Origin: Fluctibacter halophilus
Lineage (GTDB): Bacteria; Pseudomonadota; Gammaproteobacteria; Enterobacterales; Alteromonadaceae
Reading direction: 5' to 3'
NCBI RefSeq assembly: GCF_020687825.1
Contig: NZ_JAJEWP010000001.1
Location: 606,078-670,077 of the forward strand
Length of the DNA: 64,000 bases
The first letter of the stretch is position 1. Every line of letters starts with the position of its first letter. The notes beneath the pieces are model-generated. The model saw only the letters and a list, made by a program, of their open reading frames with translations, did no database searches and had not been told where the DNA came from. A program made the position numbers and the translations under genes. Positions 17,978 to 27,809 of the stretch are shown piece by piece.

Positions 17978-19513
17978 ATGGAACAACGCGCCACCTGGAC
18001 GACGCGTGCGCTGGATAAAGTGGAGAAGGTCGGCAACAAGCTACCGGATCCCGCCATCATCTTTTTCGTCTGTCTGCTTATTGTCTGGGGTCTGTCGGCC
18101 CTGCTGTCTAATTTCACCTTCTCCGCCATCGATCCCCGTACCGGTGAAGCGGTGGTGGTGAACAATCTGTTGACCGGTGATTCGCTGGCCGACTTCTTGT
18201 CACGCATGGTGAAAATCTTCACGGGCTTTGCACCGCTGGGCGTGGTGCTGGTGGCTATGCTGGGGGTTGGCGTTGCCGAACATTCCGGGTTTATCTCGGC
18301 GGGTCTGAAACGGATGCTGGATTCCACCCCTAAGGCGATGTTGACGCCGATGGTGATCCTGGTGGCGATTGTCAGCCACACTGCGACCGATGCTGGTTAC
18401 GTGCTGGTTATCCCCCTTGCCGGCGTGATCTTCTACGCCATGGGCCGACATCCGTTGGCCGGTATTGCGGCGGCATTTGCCGGGGTCAGTGGTGGTTTCT
18501 GCGCCAACTTCATTCCGTCGGCCATCGACCCGTTGCTGCAAAGCTTCACCCAGAGTGCGGCACAAATCATCGACCCGGAAATCCAGATCAACCCGTTGAA
18601 CAACTGGTTCTTTAACTCGGCCTCGACGTTACTGATCGTGGGGATTGGCTGGTACCTGACCGACAAGGTCATCGAGCCGCGCCTTAAGGACGTGGAAATC
18701 GACGGCGATCCGAACGAAATCCCCAAGTTTGACGAGCTTAACGAACAGCAGAGCAAAGCCCTGCGTTGGGCATCCTGGACCATGGTCGCCGGTATCGTGG
18801 CGCTGGTCGCTATCCTGTACCCGTCCGATTCACCGATGCGCTCCCCTGACGGTCAGCTGACCTCATTCGCGGCACCGGTGATGCAGTCGATTGTACCGTT
18901 GATCTTCCTGTTGTTCCTGCTGCCAGGCGTGGTCTACGGCTATGTCAGCGGCACGTTCAAAAGCACCAAGGACATGATCGATTGTATGACCAAAGCGATG
19001 CAGGGCATGAGCTACTACATCGTTATGGCGTTTTTCTGTGCCTTGTTCATCGATGCGTTTGGTAAGTCGAACCTCGGTGCGCTGCTGGCGATCGAAGGCG
19101 CACAAGTGCTTAAAGCACTGCAATTGCCGTCCATGGTCACCATCGTCGGGATCATCTTCCTGACGGCCTTCGTCAACCTGTTCGTGGGTTCATCGTCGGC
19201 CAAGTGGGCACTGCTGGGACCGATTTTTGTGCCGATGCTGATGCAACTGAACATTTCCCCGGATCTGACACAGGCTGCCTATCGCTTGGGTGACTCGTCT
19301 TCCAATATTATTACGCCGCTGATGCCGTACTTCCCGTTGGTGGTGGTGTACTGTCAGCGCTATGTGAAAAGCACCGGGATCGGCACGCTGCTGTCGATGA
19401 TGCTGCCGTTCACCATCAGCATTCTGCTGTTGTGGACCGCCTTTTTGCTGATCTACTGGGGACTGGGTATCCCATTGGGCATTCAGGCCAGCTATGTGTA
19501 TCCGGCCGGCTAA
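17978..19513 (+). CDS. AbgT-family transporter
   Basis: Inner-membrane protein of 511 aa with about a dozen hydrophobic segments. The family includes E. coli AbgT (p-aminobenzoyl-glutamate uptake) and MtrF (antimetabolite efflux). Family segments: NKLPDPAIIFFVCLLIVWGLSALLS near the N-terminus, SHTATDAGYVLVIPLAG, GFCANFIPSAIDPLLQ, FVNLFVGSSSAKWALLGPIFVPM and SSSNIITPLMPYFPL, which in MtrF form the two hairpins at the substrate path. No abgAB hydrolase genes are nearby, so import of p-aminobenzoyl-glutamate cannot be assumed. AGGAG precedes the ATG. The DnaJ-related gene begins 16 bp downstream. Confidence 0.92.
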   Translation: MEQRATWTTRALDKVEKVGNKLPDPAIIFFVCLLIVWGLSALLSNFTFSAIDPRTGEAVVVNNLLTGDSLADFLSRMVKIFTGFAPLGVVLVAMLGVGVAEHSGFISAGLKRMLDSTPKAMLTPMVILVAIVSHTATDAGYVLVIPLAGVIFYAMGRHPLAGIAAAFAGVSGGFCANFIPSAIDPLLQSFTQSAAQIIDPEIQINPLNNWFFNSASTLLIVGIGWYLTDKVIEPRLKDVEIDGDPNEIPKFDELNEQQSKALRWASWTMVAGIVALVAILYPSDSPMRSPDGQLTSFAAPVMQSIVPLIFLLFLLPGVVYGYVSGTFKSTKDMIDCMTKAMQGMSYYIVMAFFCALFIDAFGKSNLGALLAIEGAQVLKALQLPSMVTIVGIIFLTAFVNLFVGSSSAKWALLGPIFVPMLMQLNISPDLTQAAYRLGDSSSNIITPLMPYFPLVVVYCQRYVKSTGIGTLLSMMLPFTISILLLWTAFLLIYWGLGIPLGIQASYVYPAG

Positions 19514-19529
19514 TCTGACGAGGTAACGG

Positions 19530-20120
19530 TTGACAGCATTAGCGACCCTGACTCGTTACCTGGAAGGGATCCTGCTCAGTGAACCTGACGGGATCAGCGA
19601 ATATGCACTGATCCGGCGTCTGCAACAAGCGCCGTATCAGTGTATTCCCAATAACGCCCTGCACAGTCAGGACGCCATGTTCCACTGCCATTTCACCCTG
19701 TTTCATGCGTTGTACGCACTGGATGCACGCTGGCAGGCACAAGGGCTGGGACAGCTCGACATCATTGCCACCTGCATTCGGGTCCTGGAGCCCGGACAAA
19801 CCCTGCCCGATGATCCCAGCCGTGCCAAGATGCGTGCCTATTATCTGGACATTAGCAACCTCGATGCCATGGACAGTGACTCGCTGGACGAACTGTTGCG
19901 TCGTTTCTGGTCAGGAATAGCGGCGCCGCCTGTGGCGCACAGTGCCGAGGACATTGCCCGCGCCAGGCAGTTGCTGAAGGTGTCGCAGCCTTATACTGCA
20001 CGTCAGCTTAAACAATGCTATCGGCAGCGCATGCACCAGTGCCATCCTGACAAAGGGGGCTGTGTTGAGGAGGCACAACGTCTGCAGTGGGCCTATCAGG
20101 TGCTGCTGACCGAGTGTTGA
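19530..20120 (+). CDS. DnaJ-related protein with C-terminal J domain
   Basis: A 196-aa protein with an N-terminal DNAJ-related domain (about 1-125, with SEPDGISEYALIRRLQ and LFHALYALD) and a short C-terminal J domain (about 140-195). The HPD motif needed to stimulate DnaK ATPase is present (QCHPDKGG). It may be a specialised co-chaperone. The start is taken as TTG at 19530 with GAGG eight bases upstream; no ATG is suitably placed. The gene lies directly behind the AbgT-type transporter gene; a functional link is not evident. Confidence 0.78.
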   Translation: MTALATLTRYLEGILLSEPDGISEYALIRRLQQAPYQCIPNNALHSQDAMFHCHFTLFHALYALDARWQAQGLGQLDIIATCIRVLEPGQTLPDDPSRAKMRAYYLDISNLDAMDSDSLDELLRRFWSGIAAPPVAHSAEDIARARQLLKVSQPYTARQLKQCYRQRMHQCHPDKGGCVEEAQRLQWAYQVLLTEC

Positions 20121-20240
20121 TTGGTCGAAAAACCACCGTGCAACCGCGATAAAACCGGCTTTTTATGATTTTCTCTTGTGCTTGAAATTAAAGGCTGGTA
20201 AAAAGTCAAGCCTGTATTGTGAATTAGAGTTCAAATAAGG

Positions 20241-20258
20241 CGTAAATAATAATTTACA
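20241..20258. promoter_or_regulatory. TyrR-like box upstream of aroF
   Basis: CGTAAATAATAATTTACA matches the TyrR consensus TGTAAA-N6-TTTACA in 11 of 12 defined positions, about 100 bp before aroF. TyrR represses aroF-tyrA in E. coli. The tyrR gene is not in this window. I saw no second strong box in the 236-bp gap 20121-20356, and no convincing terminator for the gene before it. Confidence 0.7.
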
Positions 20259-20356
20259 GTGGCAAGTCTGTACCCGACGAAGCCACCCATCAGGTTCTAC
20301 GCACTTCATTCTGAGTCTTCTATTCTTCCTGTTAGCCCTAACTGTGAGAGTGCCCC

Positions 20357-21448
20357 ATGTTGCGTGATCCCTTAAACAACATCCATATTTCGTCCGAGCA
20401 GGTGTTGATCACCCCGGATGAACTGGCCAAAGAATTGCCGGTCAGTGAGCATGCCTTGAAAACCATTCAGGCGTCCCGGCAAATCATTGCGGATATCATC
20501 CATCGCCGTGATCATCGACTGCTCGTGATCAGCGGTCCCTGTTCTATTCACGACATCGAGGCAGCCAAAGCTTATGCGCTGAAGCTCAAGGAACTACACG
20601 AAGGCTGCAAAGATACCCTTTACATCGTGATGCGGGTGTATTTTGAAAAGCCGCGTACGACTGTGGGCTGGAAGGGCCTGATCAACGATCCCCACCTGGA
20701 CGGTACCTTTGATATCGAAACCGGTTTGCGTAAAGCCCGGGAGCTGCTGATCTGGCTGGCAGAGCTGGAGTTGCCGGTGGCTACCGAAGCACTGGATCCC
20801 ATTTCGCCACAATACCTGGCCGAACTGTTCAGCTGGTCGGCGATTGGTGCACGTACCTCCGAGTCACAGACCCACCGGGAAATGGCCAGTGGCTTGTCGA
20901 TGCCGGTCGGGTTTAAAAACGGCACCGATGGTGGACTGGATATCGCTATCAATGCCCTCAAGTCGGCGGCCTCCGGGCACAGTTTTATGGGCATCAACAA
21001 GTCGGGGCAGGTCAGTATCATTAAAACCCAGGGCAATCCCGATGGGCACATTATCTTGCGCGGTGGCAAGCAGCCCAACTATGATTCTGTGTGTGTGGCT
21101 GACTGCGAAGAGCAACTTGCTGCAGCGGGATTGTCGGCCGGTCTGGTCGTTGACTGCAGTCATGCCAACTCCAGCAAGGATTATCGTCGCCAGCCGCTGG
21201 TGGCCAAAAACGTGGTGAATCAAATTCTCGAAGGTAACCAGTCGATAATTGGCCTGATGCTGGAAAGCCACCTCAATGCCGGTAATCAGCCCAGTGACGG
21301 CAAAAAGGTTACTGAGTTGCTGCCGGGTGTGTCGATCACCGATGGCTGTATTGATTGGGACACCACCGAAGCGCTGGTCGATCACATGCGCGAAAAACTC
21401 ATTACTGTGTTGCCGATGCGACAGAGCAAAATGAATATCGCCAGCTGA
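20357..21448 (+). CDS. aroF: 3-deoxy-7-phosphoheptulonate (DAHP) synthase, class I
   Basis: First enzyme of the shikimate pathway, condensing phosphoenolpyruvate and erythrose 4-phosphate. 363 aa, standard for the AroF/AroG/AroH type. Landmarks: LLVISGPCSIHD, MRVYFEKPRTTVGWKGLINDP, SWSAIGARTSESQTHRE, GFKNGTDGGLDIAINAL and VVDCSHANSSKD, including the metal ligand Cys of GPCSIHD. The isoenzyme is called AroF (tyrosine-type) because tyrA follows 69 bp downstream and a TyrR-like box lies upstream, as in E. coli aroF-tyrA; feedback specificity itself was not deduced from residues. Confidence 0.92.
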   Translation: MLRDPLNNIHISSEQVLITPDELAKELPVSEHALKTIQASRQIIADIIHRRDHRLLVISGPCSIHDIEAAKAYALKLKELHEGCKDTLYIVMRVYFEKPRTTVGWKGLINDPHLDGTFDIETGLRKARELLIWLAELELPVATEALDPISPQYLAELFSWSAIGARTSESQTHREMASGLSMPVGFKNGTDGGLDIAINALKSAASGHSFMGINKSGQVSIIKTQGNPDGHIILRGGKQPNYDSVCVADCEEQLAAAGLSAGLVVDCSHANSSKDYRRQPLVAKNVVNQILEGNQSIIGLMLESHLNAGNQPSDGKKVTELLPGVSITDGCIDWDTTEALVDHMREKLITVLPMRQSKMNIAS

Positions 21449-21517
21449 ACCGTGTGAATTAAGCGGGTCTGGAGTGCTTGTTGCCAAGGTCTCCAGCGCC
21501 GCGCAAAGGAGAGAAGG

Positions 21518-22657
21518 GTGAACAGTCCGGACAATCATTTGGATGATCTGCGCGATCAGATCGACGAGCTCGACAGTGCCCTGGTTAAACTGCTGGCGCA
21601 ACGGGCGGCGGTGACCCGTCAAGTCGGGGAATACAAAGCGAGTAAAGGCATGCCCATTTACGTGCCGAGTCGTGAAGCCGCCCTGATCAAAGCACGCCGA
21701 CAACAGGCCCAGAGCCTCGGCGTGCCCCCTGCATTGGTGGAAGATCTGTTACGCCGTATCATGCGCGAAAGCTACCAGACCCAGCATCAACAATATCACT
21801 GCCTGGCACCGGATGTAGGCACCGTGGTTGTGATCGGTGGTGGCGGTGCCCTGGGGCGTATTTTTGTCGATATGTTCGAACGCAGTGGATATCAGGTCAG
21901 TATCCTGGAGCAGGACGACTGGCCGCTGGCCGATCAGATTTTCAAGGATGCAGGCCTGGTCATCGTGGCGGTACCGATCAAAGTCACCGAAGCGGTGATC
22001 GCGAAACTGAACCAGTTACCTGCCGATTGCGTATTAGCGGATATTACCAGTACTAAAGCACGCCCCCTACAGGCCATGTTGGATGCCCATAAAGGCCCGG
22101 TTGTAGGGCTTCACCCGATGTTCGGACCAGACGTGCAAAGCCTGATCAAACAGGTGGTGGTGGTGTGTCATGGTCGGCAGCAAGATTCCTACCAATGGCT
22201 AATTGAACAGTTGCGCTCCTGGGGGGCAGTATTACACGCCAGCACCGCCGAGCAACACGATGACGCCATGGCGTTTATCCAGGTGATGCGCCATTTCAGC
22301 AGCTTTGTGTACGGTGCGCACCTGGCCGGTGAAAACCCGGACCTGCAACAGTTGGTGGCGTTCAGTTCGCCGATCTACCGACTGGAGCTGGCGATGGTGG
22401 GGCGTTTGTTCGCCCAGGATCCGGAGTTGTACGCCGACATAATTTTCAACAATGTCGAAAGTATTGCGTTGTTGAAGCGCTTCAGGGATCGCTTTGATCA
22501 GGCCCTGGAACTGCTGGAAGCCGGTGATAAAGGGACGTTCGTTAAACAGTTTTTCCGCATTGGCCAATGGTTTGGTCCGTATGCCAAAGAATGTCTGGTC
22601 AGCAGCAAGCAGCTTTTGCTCAAGGCCGACGATGACCGCGTGATTAAAAACGAATAA
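21518..22657 (+). CDS. tyrA: Bifunctional chorismate mutase / prephenate dehydrogenase TyrA
   Basis: Converts chorismate to prephenate and then, with NAD+, to 4-hydroxyphenylpyruvate for tyrosine synthesis. 379 aa. An AroQ chorismate mutase domain (about 1-90: [30 protein letters not shown]) is followed by the dehydrogenase with the nucleotide-binding stretch [14 protein letters not shown] at about 103-116 and GLHPMFGPD. The start is GTG at 21518 after AAAGGAGAGAAGG. Second gene of the aroF-tyrA operon. Confidence 0.95.
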   Translation: MNSPDNHLDDLRDQIDELDSALVKLLAQRAAVTRQVGEYKASKGMPIYVPSREAALIKARRQQAQSLGVPPALVEDLLRRIMRESYQTQHQQYHCLAPDVGTVVVIGGGGALGRIFVDMFERSGYQVSILEQDDWPLADQIFKDAGLVIVAVPIKVTEAVIAKLNQLPADCVLADITSTKARPLQAMLDAHKGPVVGLHPMFGPDVQSLIKQVVVVCHGRQQDSYQWLIEQLRSWGAVLHASTAEQHDDAMAFIQVMRHFSSFVYGAHLAGENPDLQQLVAFSSPIYRLELAMVGRLFAQDPELYADIIFNNVESIALLKRFRDRFDQALELLEAGDKGTFVKQFFRIGQWFGPYAKECLVSSKQLLLKADDDRVIKNE

Positions 22658-22755
22658 GGTCAATAATTTGCGCTATGGCCGGGCTTGTCCAATAGTTAAT
22701 GGCACTGCGGCCTGGCGTTGATGCTCGGTTGCTGTTGTGCAAAAGGAATCGAGTC

Positions 22756-25077
22756 ATGTCATTGAAGTTACGCCTGCTAGTCTCTGTTATTTCATTGGTT
22801 GTGGTTACCATCCTGATGATGGCTGTGGTTTCGGTGAATGTGGCGGTCGATGCGTCGACAGAAGCGTTGGAAAATGCTGCCAGAGAGCGATTATTGGTGC
22901 AGAACGTGCAAACCTCTGAAAGCCTCTCGGAATATTTCGCCACCATCGAAAAGCAGGTGCGCTCCAAGTCTTTCAGCCTGGATACTCAACAGGCAGCACA
23001 AGCGTTCGTTCAGGCTTATCAGCAGTATGCCAACCAGCGTGGAACCCTCTCCAGTGCGGAACGTAACCGCTTGGCGGACTATTATGACAACGATTTCAGC
23101 CAGCACTATGCGTCACTCAATCCGAGGACGCTACAAGGAGCGTCCCAGGTTTTGTCCAGGCTTTCGGACGCGGCGTTGGCATTACAGCATGACTTTATCG
23201 CCGCATCGTCTTTTCCATTGGGTGGCAAAGATGGTCTGGTGGCGCTCAACAATGGGTCAGCCTACGACCAGGCCCATCAGCGCTATCATCCCTCATTACA
23301 GCATTTTCTGAATGAGTTTGGTTATTACGACATTTTTATCGCCGACGCCCAGTCTGGCGACATCGTGTACAGCGTGTACAAGGAACTGGATTTTGCCACC
23401 AACATTGTGACCGGCCCGTATGCTGGCAGCGGCATTGGTGAAGCTTTCAAACGGGCGCGTCAACTGAATAACCCTGATGACGTGGTGTTCAGCTCCTTTG
23501 AAGATTACCGGCCCTCCTATGATGCCCTGGCCGGGTTCGCCGCATCGCCCATTCAGGTCGATGGGCGTACGGTCGCCATTCTGATCTTCCAGATGCCGAT
23601 GGATCACATCAGCGCCATCATGACCCACAGCAACAAATGGCAGGAAAAAGGCTACGGCGCGTCTGGGGAAACTTACCTGGTCGATGAAGACAGTGTACTG
23701 CTCAGTGAAAGCCGTTTTTTTGTCGAAGACAAAGCCAATTATCTGGCCGCGATTCGGGGCAAATACCCGGCCGAAGCCAAGCGTATCGATGAGCGGAATA
23801 CCTCCGTCGGCATTCAACCGGTTCGGTCAGAGTCATCGCGCCGTGCGCTGGAAGGCAACAGCGGCTTTATGCTGGTCAAAGACTACCGCGACGTAGAAGT
23901 TTATTCAGCCTATTCTCCAATCTCGTTGGGAAAACATCGATTTGCTTTGCTGGCAGAGATTGATGTCAGTGAAGCGCTGGCGCCTGCTGAGGCCCTCAGT
24001 CGTGAATTATTTGTCTCCGCGTTATTGGAAACCATTGTGTTATTAACCATCGCCGTTGTTGTCGTGTTGTGGCTGGCAAGGCTACTAACGCAACCGCTGG
24101 ACAGGCTCGGCGAGATGTGCGAGGCATTGGCGCAAGGCGAAGGCGATCTGACAGTGCAGTTGGAAGCGTCCAAGATCCCCGAAATCAACCGCATCAGCCA
24201 TGCCTTTAACCAGTTTATTGGCCAGGTGCGCGACATCATCAGTATGGTGAAAAGCGATGCGGATACACTGGCATCCAGTGCCGAAGAGCTGAGTGCCATC
24301 ACCCTGCAGTCTGAAAACACCGCCACCCAGCAGCGCGATCAGACCGCAATGGTGGCGACCGCAATGGAGCAGTTTTCTGCCTCCATTAATGAAGTGTCCC
24401 GTTCGATGGTCGACACCCGCGACCATTCATTGAATGCCCAGAAAAGCCTGCATGAAAACATGGAGCGGGCAGGCATGGCGGCCCAGAACATCAAATTGCT
24501 GGTGCAGTTGATTGGCGACTCGAGCACGGTGATTTCAAGCCTCAAATCTGAAGTGGAACAAATAACCTCGGCACTGAATGTGATCACCAGCCTGGCAGAT
24601 CAGACCAACCTGTTGGCGCTGAATGCGGCCATTGAAGCGGCCAGGGCGGGGGAAGCCGGACGTGGATTCTCGGTGGTGGCCGACGAAGTACGGGCCCTGG
24701 CGACCCGCTCACAGGAAAGTACTGTGGAGATCTCGCGCATTGTGGATGGGATGGTTAAGTCGTCAGAGCGATCAGTCGAACGGATGGAGCGTGCATCGCG
24801 GGCCGCCGATGGGGGGATTCATCTGGTGGATCTGGTCAATACGGCGATGAACGAGCTGGAAGCCAACCTTAAAGTGGTACTGGAAATGGCTGAAACGGTT
24901 GCGGCCGCCTCGGAACAACAAAATACTACCAGTGCATCGGTGTTAGAGAACGTAAATAATATCAATGAGTTAGCGACTGATGCCCAACAGGGCGCCAGTC
25001 AGACCAGCGCCTCGTCGAATGAATTGTCACGGATTGCATCCCGTACCCAGGAATTGGTCGCCCGCTTTAAAGTCTAG
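22756..25077 (+). CDS. Methyl-accepting chemotaxis protein
   Basis: A 773-aa chemoreceptor. The first membrane helix is at about 8-30 ([21 protein letters not shown]); a large periplasmic region of about 380 residues contains a Cache-like sensor ([44 protein letters not shown]). The second helix ([22 protein letters not shown]) leads into a HAMP domain and a signalling domain with the hairpin tip [40 protein letters not shown]. The ATG at 22756, with AAGGA upstream, is preferred to one 57 bp earlier. The ligand is unknown. It stands alone, with no che genes nearby. Confidence 0.93.
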   Translation: MSLKLRLLVSVISLVVVTILMMAVVSVNVAVDASTEALENAARERLLVQNVQTSESLSEYFATIEKQVRSKSFSLDTQQAAQAFVQAYQQYANQRGTLSSAERNRLADYYDNDFSQHYASLNPRTLQGASQVLSRLSDAALALQHDFIAASSFPLGGKDGLVALNNGSAYDQAHQRYHPSLQHFLNEFGYYDIFIADAQSGDIVYSVYKELDFATNIVTGPYAGSGIGEAFKRARQLNNPDDVVFSSFEDYRPSYDALAGFAASPIQVDGRTVAILIFQMPMDHISAIMTHSNKWQEKGYGASGETYLVDEDSVLLSESRFFVEDKANYLAAIRGKYPAEAKRIDERNTSVGIQPVRSESSRRALEGNSGFMLVKDYRDVEVYSAYSPISLGKHRFALLAEIDVSEALAPAEALSRELFVSALLETIVLLTIAVVVVLWLARLLTQPLDRLGEMCEALAQGEGDLTVQLEASKIPEINRISHAFNQFIGQVRDIISMVKSDADTLASSAEELSAITLQSENTATQQRDQTAMVATAMEQFSASINEVSRSMVDTRDHSLNAQKSLHENMERAGMAAQNIKLLVQLIGDSSTVISSLKSEVEQITSALNVITSLADQTNLLALNAAIEAARAGEAGRGFSVVADEVRALATRSQESTVEISRIVDGMVKSSERSVERMERASRAADGGIHLVDLVNTAMNELEANLKVVLEMAETVAAASEQQNTTSASVLENVNNINELATDAQQGASQTSASSNELSRIASRTQELVARFKV

Positions 25078-25101
25078 GGGCTGTGACAGCCCCATTGTGG
25101 G

Positions 25102-26289
25102 TTATTGCGGGGTAGATAACGCATCCACTGCGGCGACCTTGGTCGGTGCCACTTCTTCGCTGGGGTAGCAACCCAGTACCTTAAAGTACCGAGTGGTGGC
25201 TTTAAGCTCTTCCAGGGCATGCTGCATGGGGCCGTCCTGGATATTGCCTTCTACATCCAGATAAAACATTTCTTCCCAGGGGTTGCCGGTGATCGGGCGG
25301 GACTCCAGCTTGGTCATGTTGATATTATTGTTTTTCAGTACCAACAAGGCTTCCACCAACGCACCAGGCTTTTGCACCGTCGACATCACCAAGGTGGTTT
25401 TGGCCGGTACCTGCAATGGCACGTTGACCCGGTTGCGGGCCACCACGATAAAGCGGCTGTGATTTTCTTTCTGGTTGGCGAGGTTGGATTTGATGGCTTT
25501 CAGGCCATAGAGCTGACCGCCTGCTTCGCTGCCAATCGCTGCAACATGGGGTGAATTCAGCTCATTTACCTTCAGCATCGCTGCAGATGTACTGTCGCAA
25601 GGCTTCACCTCAATATTACCCAGATCGGCCAGGAAGTGGCTACATTGGGCGAATACCTGTGGGTGGGCGTAAAGGGTCTTCAACGACGAGATATCGGTAT
25701 CTACCGCCACTAGCAACGCATGTTTGATCGGGTGGGTGAGCTCACCGATGATGGAAAGGCGGGTGTGCTGCAACTGATCATAGACTTCGTTGATACTGCC
25801 GGAGCTGGTGTTTTCGATTGGCAGCACCGCGTAGTCGGCTTCACTGGACTCCACTTTGTGCACAATGTCGGCGAAACTCTGGCAACCTATCTCCAACAAC
25901 TCACCGGGTCGACGGGAGAAATACCGTTGGGTGGCCAGATAGCTGTAAGAGCCTTTGTCACCCAAAAAGGCCACACGGTTCAGTGGCGCACTGCTGTCCG
26001 GGTTGGCACGTTCGGCCAGTAGGGCTTGCTGATTAAGTACAGAGTCTTCGATGATCACGTGATACAGCTGGGTGATGTAGTGGGGATCGAGGCCGTGCTC
26101 AACCCCTTGCTTAAGCAGACGCACCAGCAACTGTTCTTCCCGTTGCTGATCCCGGACCGGAATGTGGTGTTTAATTTTGGTTTCTGCCACAGCATTGGTC
26201 AATTGTTGCCGCTGTGCCAGCAACCCCAGTAATTGACCATCAAGGGCGGTAATTTGATCCCGTAGCGTATCCAGTTCCTGTACAGCCAT
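25102..26289 (-). CDS. pheA: Bifunctional chorismate mutase / prephenate dehydratase PheA
   Basis: Makes phenylpyruvate for phenylalanine synthesis. 395 aa in the standard order: AroQ chorismate mutase (about 1-90), prephenate dehydratase (about 107-285: VAFLGDKGSYSYLATQRYF, VLPIENTSSGSINEVYD) and an ACT regulatory domain (about 300-378). In E. coli, phenylalanine feedback depends on GALV and ESRP motifs; here PGALVEAL and LESRPI are both present, so feedback inhibition is expected. Expression is controlled by an attenuator at 26324-26434. It is convergent with the chemoreceptor gene, 24 bp apart. Confidence 0.96.
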   Translation of the reverse strand: MAVQELDTLRDQITALDGQLLGLLAQRQQLTNAVAETKIKHHIPVRDQQREEQLLVRLLKQGVEHGLDPHYITQLYHVIIEDSVLNQQALLAERANPDSSAPLNRVAFLGDKGSYSYLATQRYFSRRPGELLEIGCQSFADIVHKVESSEADYAVLPIENTSSGSINEVYDQLQHTRLSIIGELTHPIKHALLVAVDTDISSLKTLYAHPQVFAQCSHFLADLGNIEVKPCDSTSAAMLKVNELNSPHVAAIGSEAGGQLYGLKAIKSNLANQKENHSRFIVVARNRVNVPLQVPAKTTLVMSTVQKPGALVEALLVLKNNNINMTKLESRPITGNPWEEMFYLDVEGNIQDGPMQHALEELKATTRYFKVLGCYPSEEVAPTKVAAVDALSTPQ

Positions 26290-26323
26290 CGTTGTTTTCC
26301 ATCAGTTGTCGGTTGAAAAAAGC

Positions 26324-26350
26324 AAAAAAAAACCTCCCGGTTGGGAGGTT
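26324..26350 (-). terminator. pheA attenuator (terminator with competing antiterminator)
   Basis: On the minus strand AACCTCCC-AACC-GGGAGGTT is followed by ten T residues, placed between the leader peptide and pheA. The upstream segment GGGAGGTAA (26377-26385) can pair either with the leader-end TTACCTC (1:2 hairpin) or with the ACCTCCC arm of the terminator (2:3 antiterminator). These are the three alternatives required for ribosome-stalling attenuation by charged tRNA-Phe. Confidence 0.9.
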
Positions 26351-26386
26351 TCTGCGATTCTTGTTCACGCACGCATTTACCTCCCG

Positions 26387-26434
26387 TCAGGGTGAGGTAA
26401 AAAAGCCAAAGAAGCGTGCGATATTCATGTTCAT
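26387..26434 (-). CDS. pheL: pheA leader peptide (PheL-type)
   Basis: A 15-residue reading frame, MNMNIARFFGFFTSP, with four Phe codons near the middle and end, resembling the Phe-rich E. coli leader [15 protein letters not shown]. Its stop lies inside the first attenuator hairpin, so a ribosome waiting for Phe-tRNA would mask segment 1 and permit the antiterminator. The start could be the first or second Met; see the promoter entry. Confidence 0.88.
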   Translation of the reverse strand: MNMNIARFFGFFTSP

Positions 26435-26440
26435 GCCTCG

Positions 26441-26469
26441 AATCTAGTCATTTGCACCGGAGGTGTCAA
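26441..26469 (-). promoter_or_regulatory. Promoter of pheL-pheA
   Basis: TTGACA (26469-26464), a 17-bp spacer and TAGATT (26446-26441) on the minus strand. Transcription would begin about seven bases later, at or beside the first leader ATG (26434), so the leader mRNA may be leaderless or start at the second ATG. Confidence 0.75.
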
Positions 26470-26488
26470 CGCTTTTGTGCACTTCGGC

Positions 26489-27289
26489 TCATTCACCGAG
26501 TAACGCCGCCAGCATTTTTCGCACTTCGGACGCTTCAAACGGTTTGTCGCACAGGGCATTGACCCCGGTTTGCTGAATATTGGCCATGTGCAGGCTGTCG
26601 GTTGATTCAGACGTCACCATGATGATCGGAATGTGCGCCGTTTCAGGGTTAAAGCGGATGAATTCAGACAGTTCTCGGCCGTCCATTTCCGGCATGTTGT
26701 AATCGGTTACCACCAAATCGTAGGTGTTGTCTTTGATGAACGTCAGCGCCATGGCGCCGTTCTCCGCTTCCTGAATTTTTTTCAGTCCCATGCCTTCGAG
26801 CACCCGACGAATGTGGTTGCGCGCCAGACGACTGTCATCCACCAACAAGACACGCACATCCTGGATATCAAACAATTCGAGCTCCAGCTCTTCAGTATTG
26901 ATCAGATCCAATGACGCCCGCAGGGCGCGGGAAAGGTGGACCGGCTTAAACGGCTTGGGCAGGATTGCTGCAACACCGGCTTGCTTGAACTCTTCCAGCT
27001 TTGATACGCGGTTTTCGCTCGACACCAACATAAAAGGAATACTGTCGGTTTCTTCCGATTCTTTCATCGTTTGCAGCAGATCCAGGCCGGTGCCGTCTTC
27101 GAAATACATGGCACTGACCACCAGATCAGAGGAATGGGAGCGCAGCGCACTTTTCGCTTCCGCAATGGTGGATACCGCATCGATTTCACCGACGTTTTCT
27201 TTGATCAACAACGATGAAATGATTTTACGTTGCGTGTCCGAGGGTTCTACCAACAATATGTTCAGTTCACTGAGGGCAATGTGTTCCAT
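26489..27289 (-). CDS. Tandem-receiver response regulator with degenerate first receiver
   Basis: A 266-aa protein made of two REC domains and no output domain. The second receiver (about 145-264) is complete: acidic pair DD at 151-152, phospho-acceptor Asp196 in VVTDYNMPEMDG, Lys in CDKPF. The first (about 9-125) has EPSD in place of the acidic pair and Ala60 where the acceptor Asp should be (VVSAMYFEDG), while keeping Lys in LPKPF, so it is probably a phosphorylation-independent pseudo-receiver. Such proteins act by protein-protein contact, as CheY-like motor or phosphorelay adaptors. No kinase is adjacent. It is on the same strand as yciH, 27 bp downstream of it. Confidence 0.85.
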   Translation of the reverse strand: MEHIALSELNILLVEPSDTQRKIISSLLIKENVGEIDAVSTIAEAKSALRSHSSDLVVSAMYFEDGTGLDLLQTMKESEETDSIPFMLVSSENRVSKLEEFKQAGVAAILPKPFKPVHLSRALRASLDLINTEELELELFDIQDVRVLLVDDSRLARNHIRRVLEGMGLKKIQEAENGAMALTFIKDNTYDLVVTDYNMPEMDGRELSEFIRFNPETAHIPIIMVTSESTDSLHMANIQQTGVNALCDKPFEASEVRKMLAALLGE

Positions 27290-27316
27290 GTCGAGGACCT
27301 TTTTGTCAGATGTGAA

Positions 27317-27637
27317 TTAGCCGCCTGCCAGTTTGACGGTGTAGCCGCGTTGTTCCAGCGCGTCTTTAATGACCTCGCGATGGTCACCTTGAATTTCGAT
27401 GATATTTTGTTTCAATGCACCACCGGTCCCACAACGTTGCTTCAGGGCTTTGGCCAGTGCTTTTAATTCCTCGCCTTGCAGTGGAACGCCGGAAATGGTG
27501 GTGACACCTTTGCCTTTACGGCCTTTGGTTTCTCGACGAATACGAACGATACCGTCTGTTTCAGGCGCTTGCGCTTGCGGTGTTGTGGGCTTTATCCGCC
27601 CGCCATCGGTACTGAATACCAGGGGATTGTCAGACAT
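27317..27637 (-). CDS. yciH: SUI1/eIF1-family translation factor YciH
   Basis: A 106-aa SUI1-fold protein. The E. coli protein (108 aa) influences start-codon selection and is linked to initiation stress. Family segments: VRIRRETKGRKGKGVTTISGVPL and KQRCGTGGALKQNIIEIQGDHRE. The ATG at 27637 (MSDNPLVFSTDGG) is preferred over an upstream ATG that would add 19 unconserved residues. It is divergent from the STAS gene. It may be co-transcribed with the tandem-receiver gene. Confidence 0.92.
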   Translation of the reverse strand: MSDNPLVFSTDGGRIKPTTPQAQAPETDGIVRIRRETKGRKGKGVTTISGVPLQGEELKALAKALKQRCGTGGALKQNIIEIQGDHREVIKDALEQRGYTVKLAGG

Positions 27638-27809
27638 AATACTTCTTTTGTTGTGTCCAAGAATGCTGATTGTAGACAAAAAAAATGCAGACATAAAAGC
27701 CTTTCAGCGGGATCTGCGCGTTGTCTGTTTCAGGCAAAAGTATAATTTGCGAAATTTACCCACTGTGCCACATTATAGAAGCGAACAAAGGCCGACGAGG
27801 AACGTATCA

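Noticed and set aside
20130..20175. Terminator after the DnaJ-related gene (ACCGGCTTTTT)
   Set aside because: No matching upstream arm forms a convincing stem.
25077..25093. GGGGCT-GTGAC-AGCCCC hairpin between chemoreceptor and pheA
   Set aside because: Short stem and no T run on either strand; too weak to list as a terminator.
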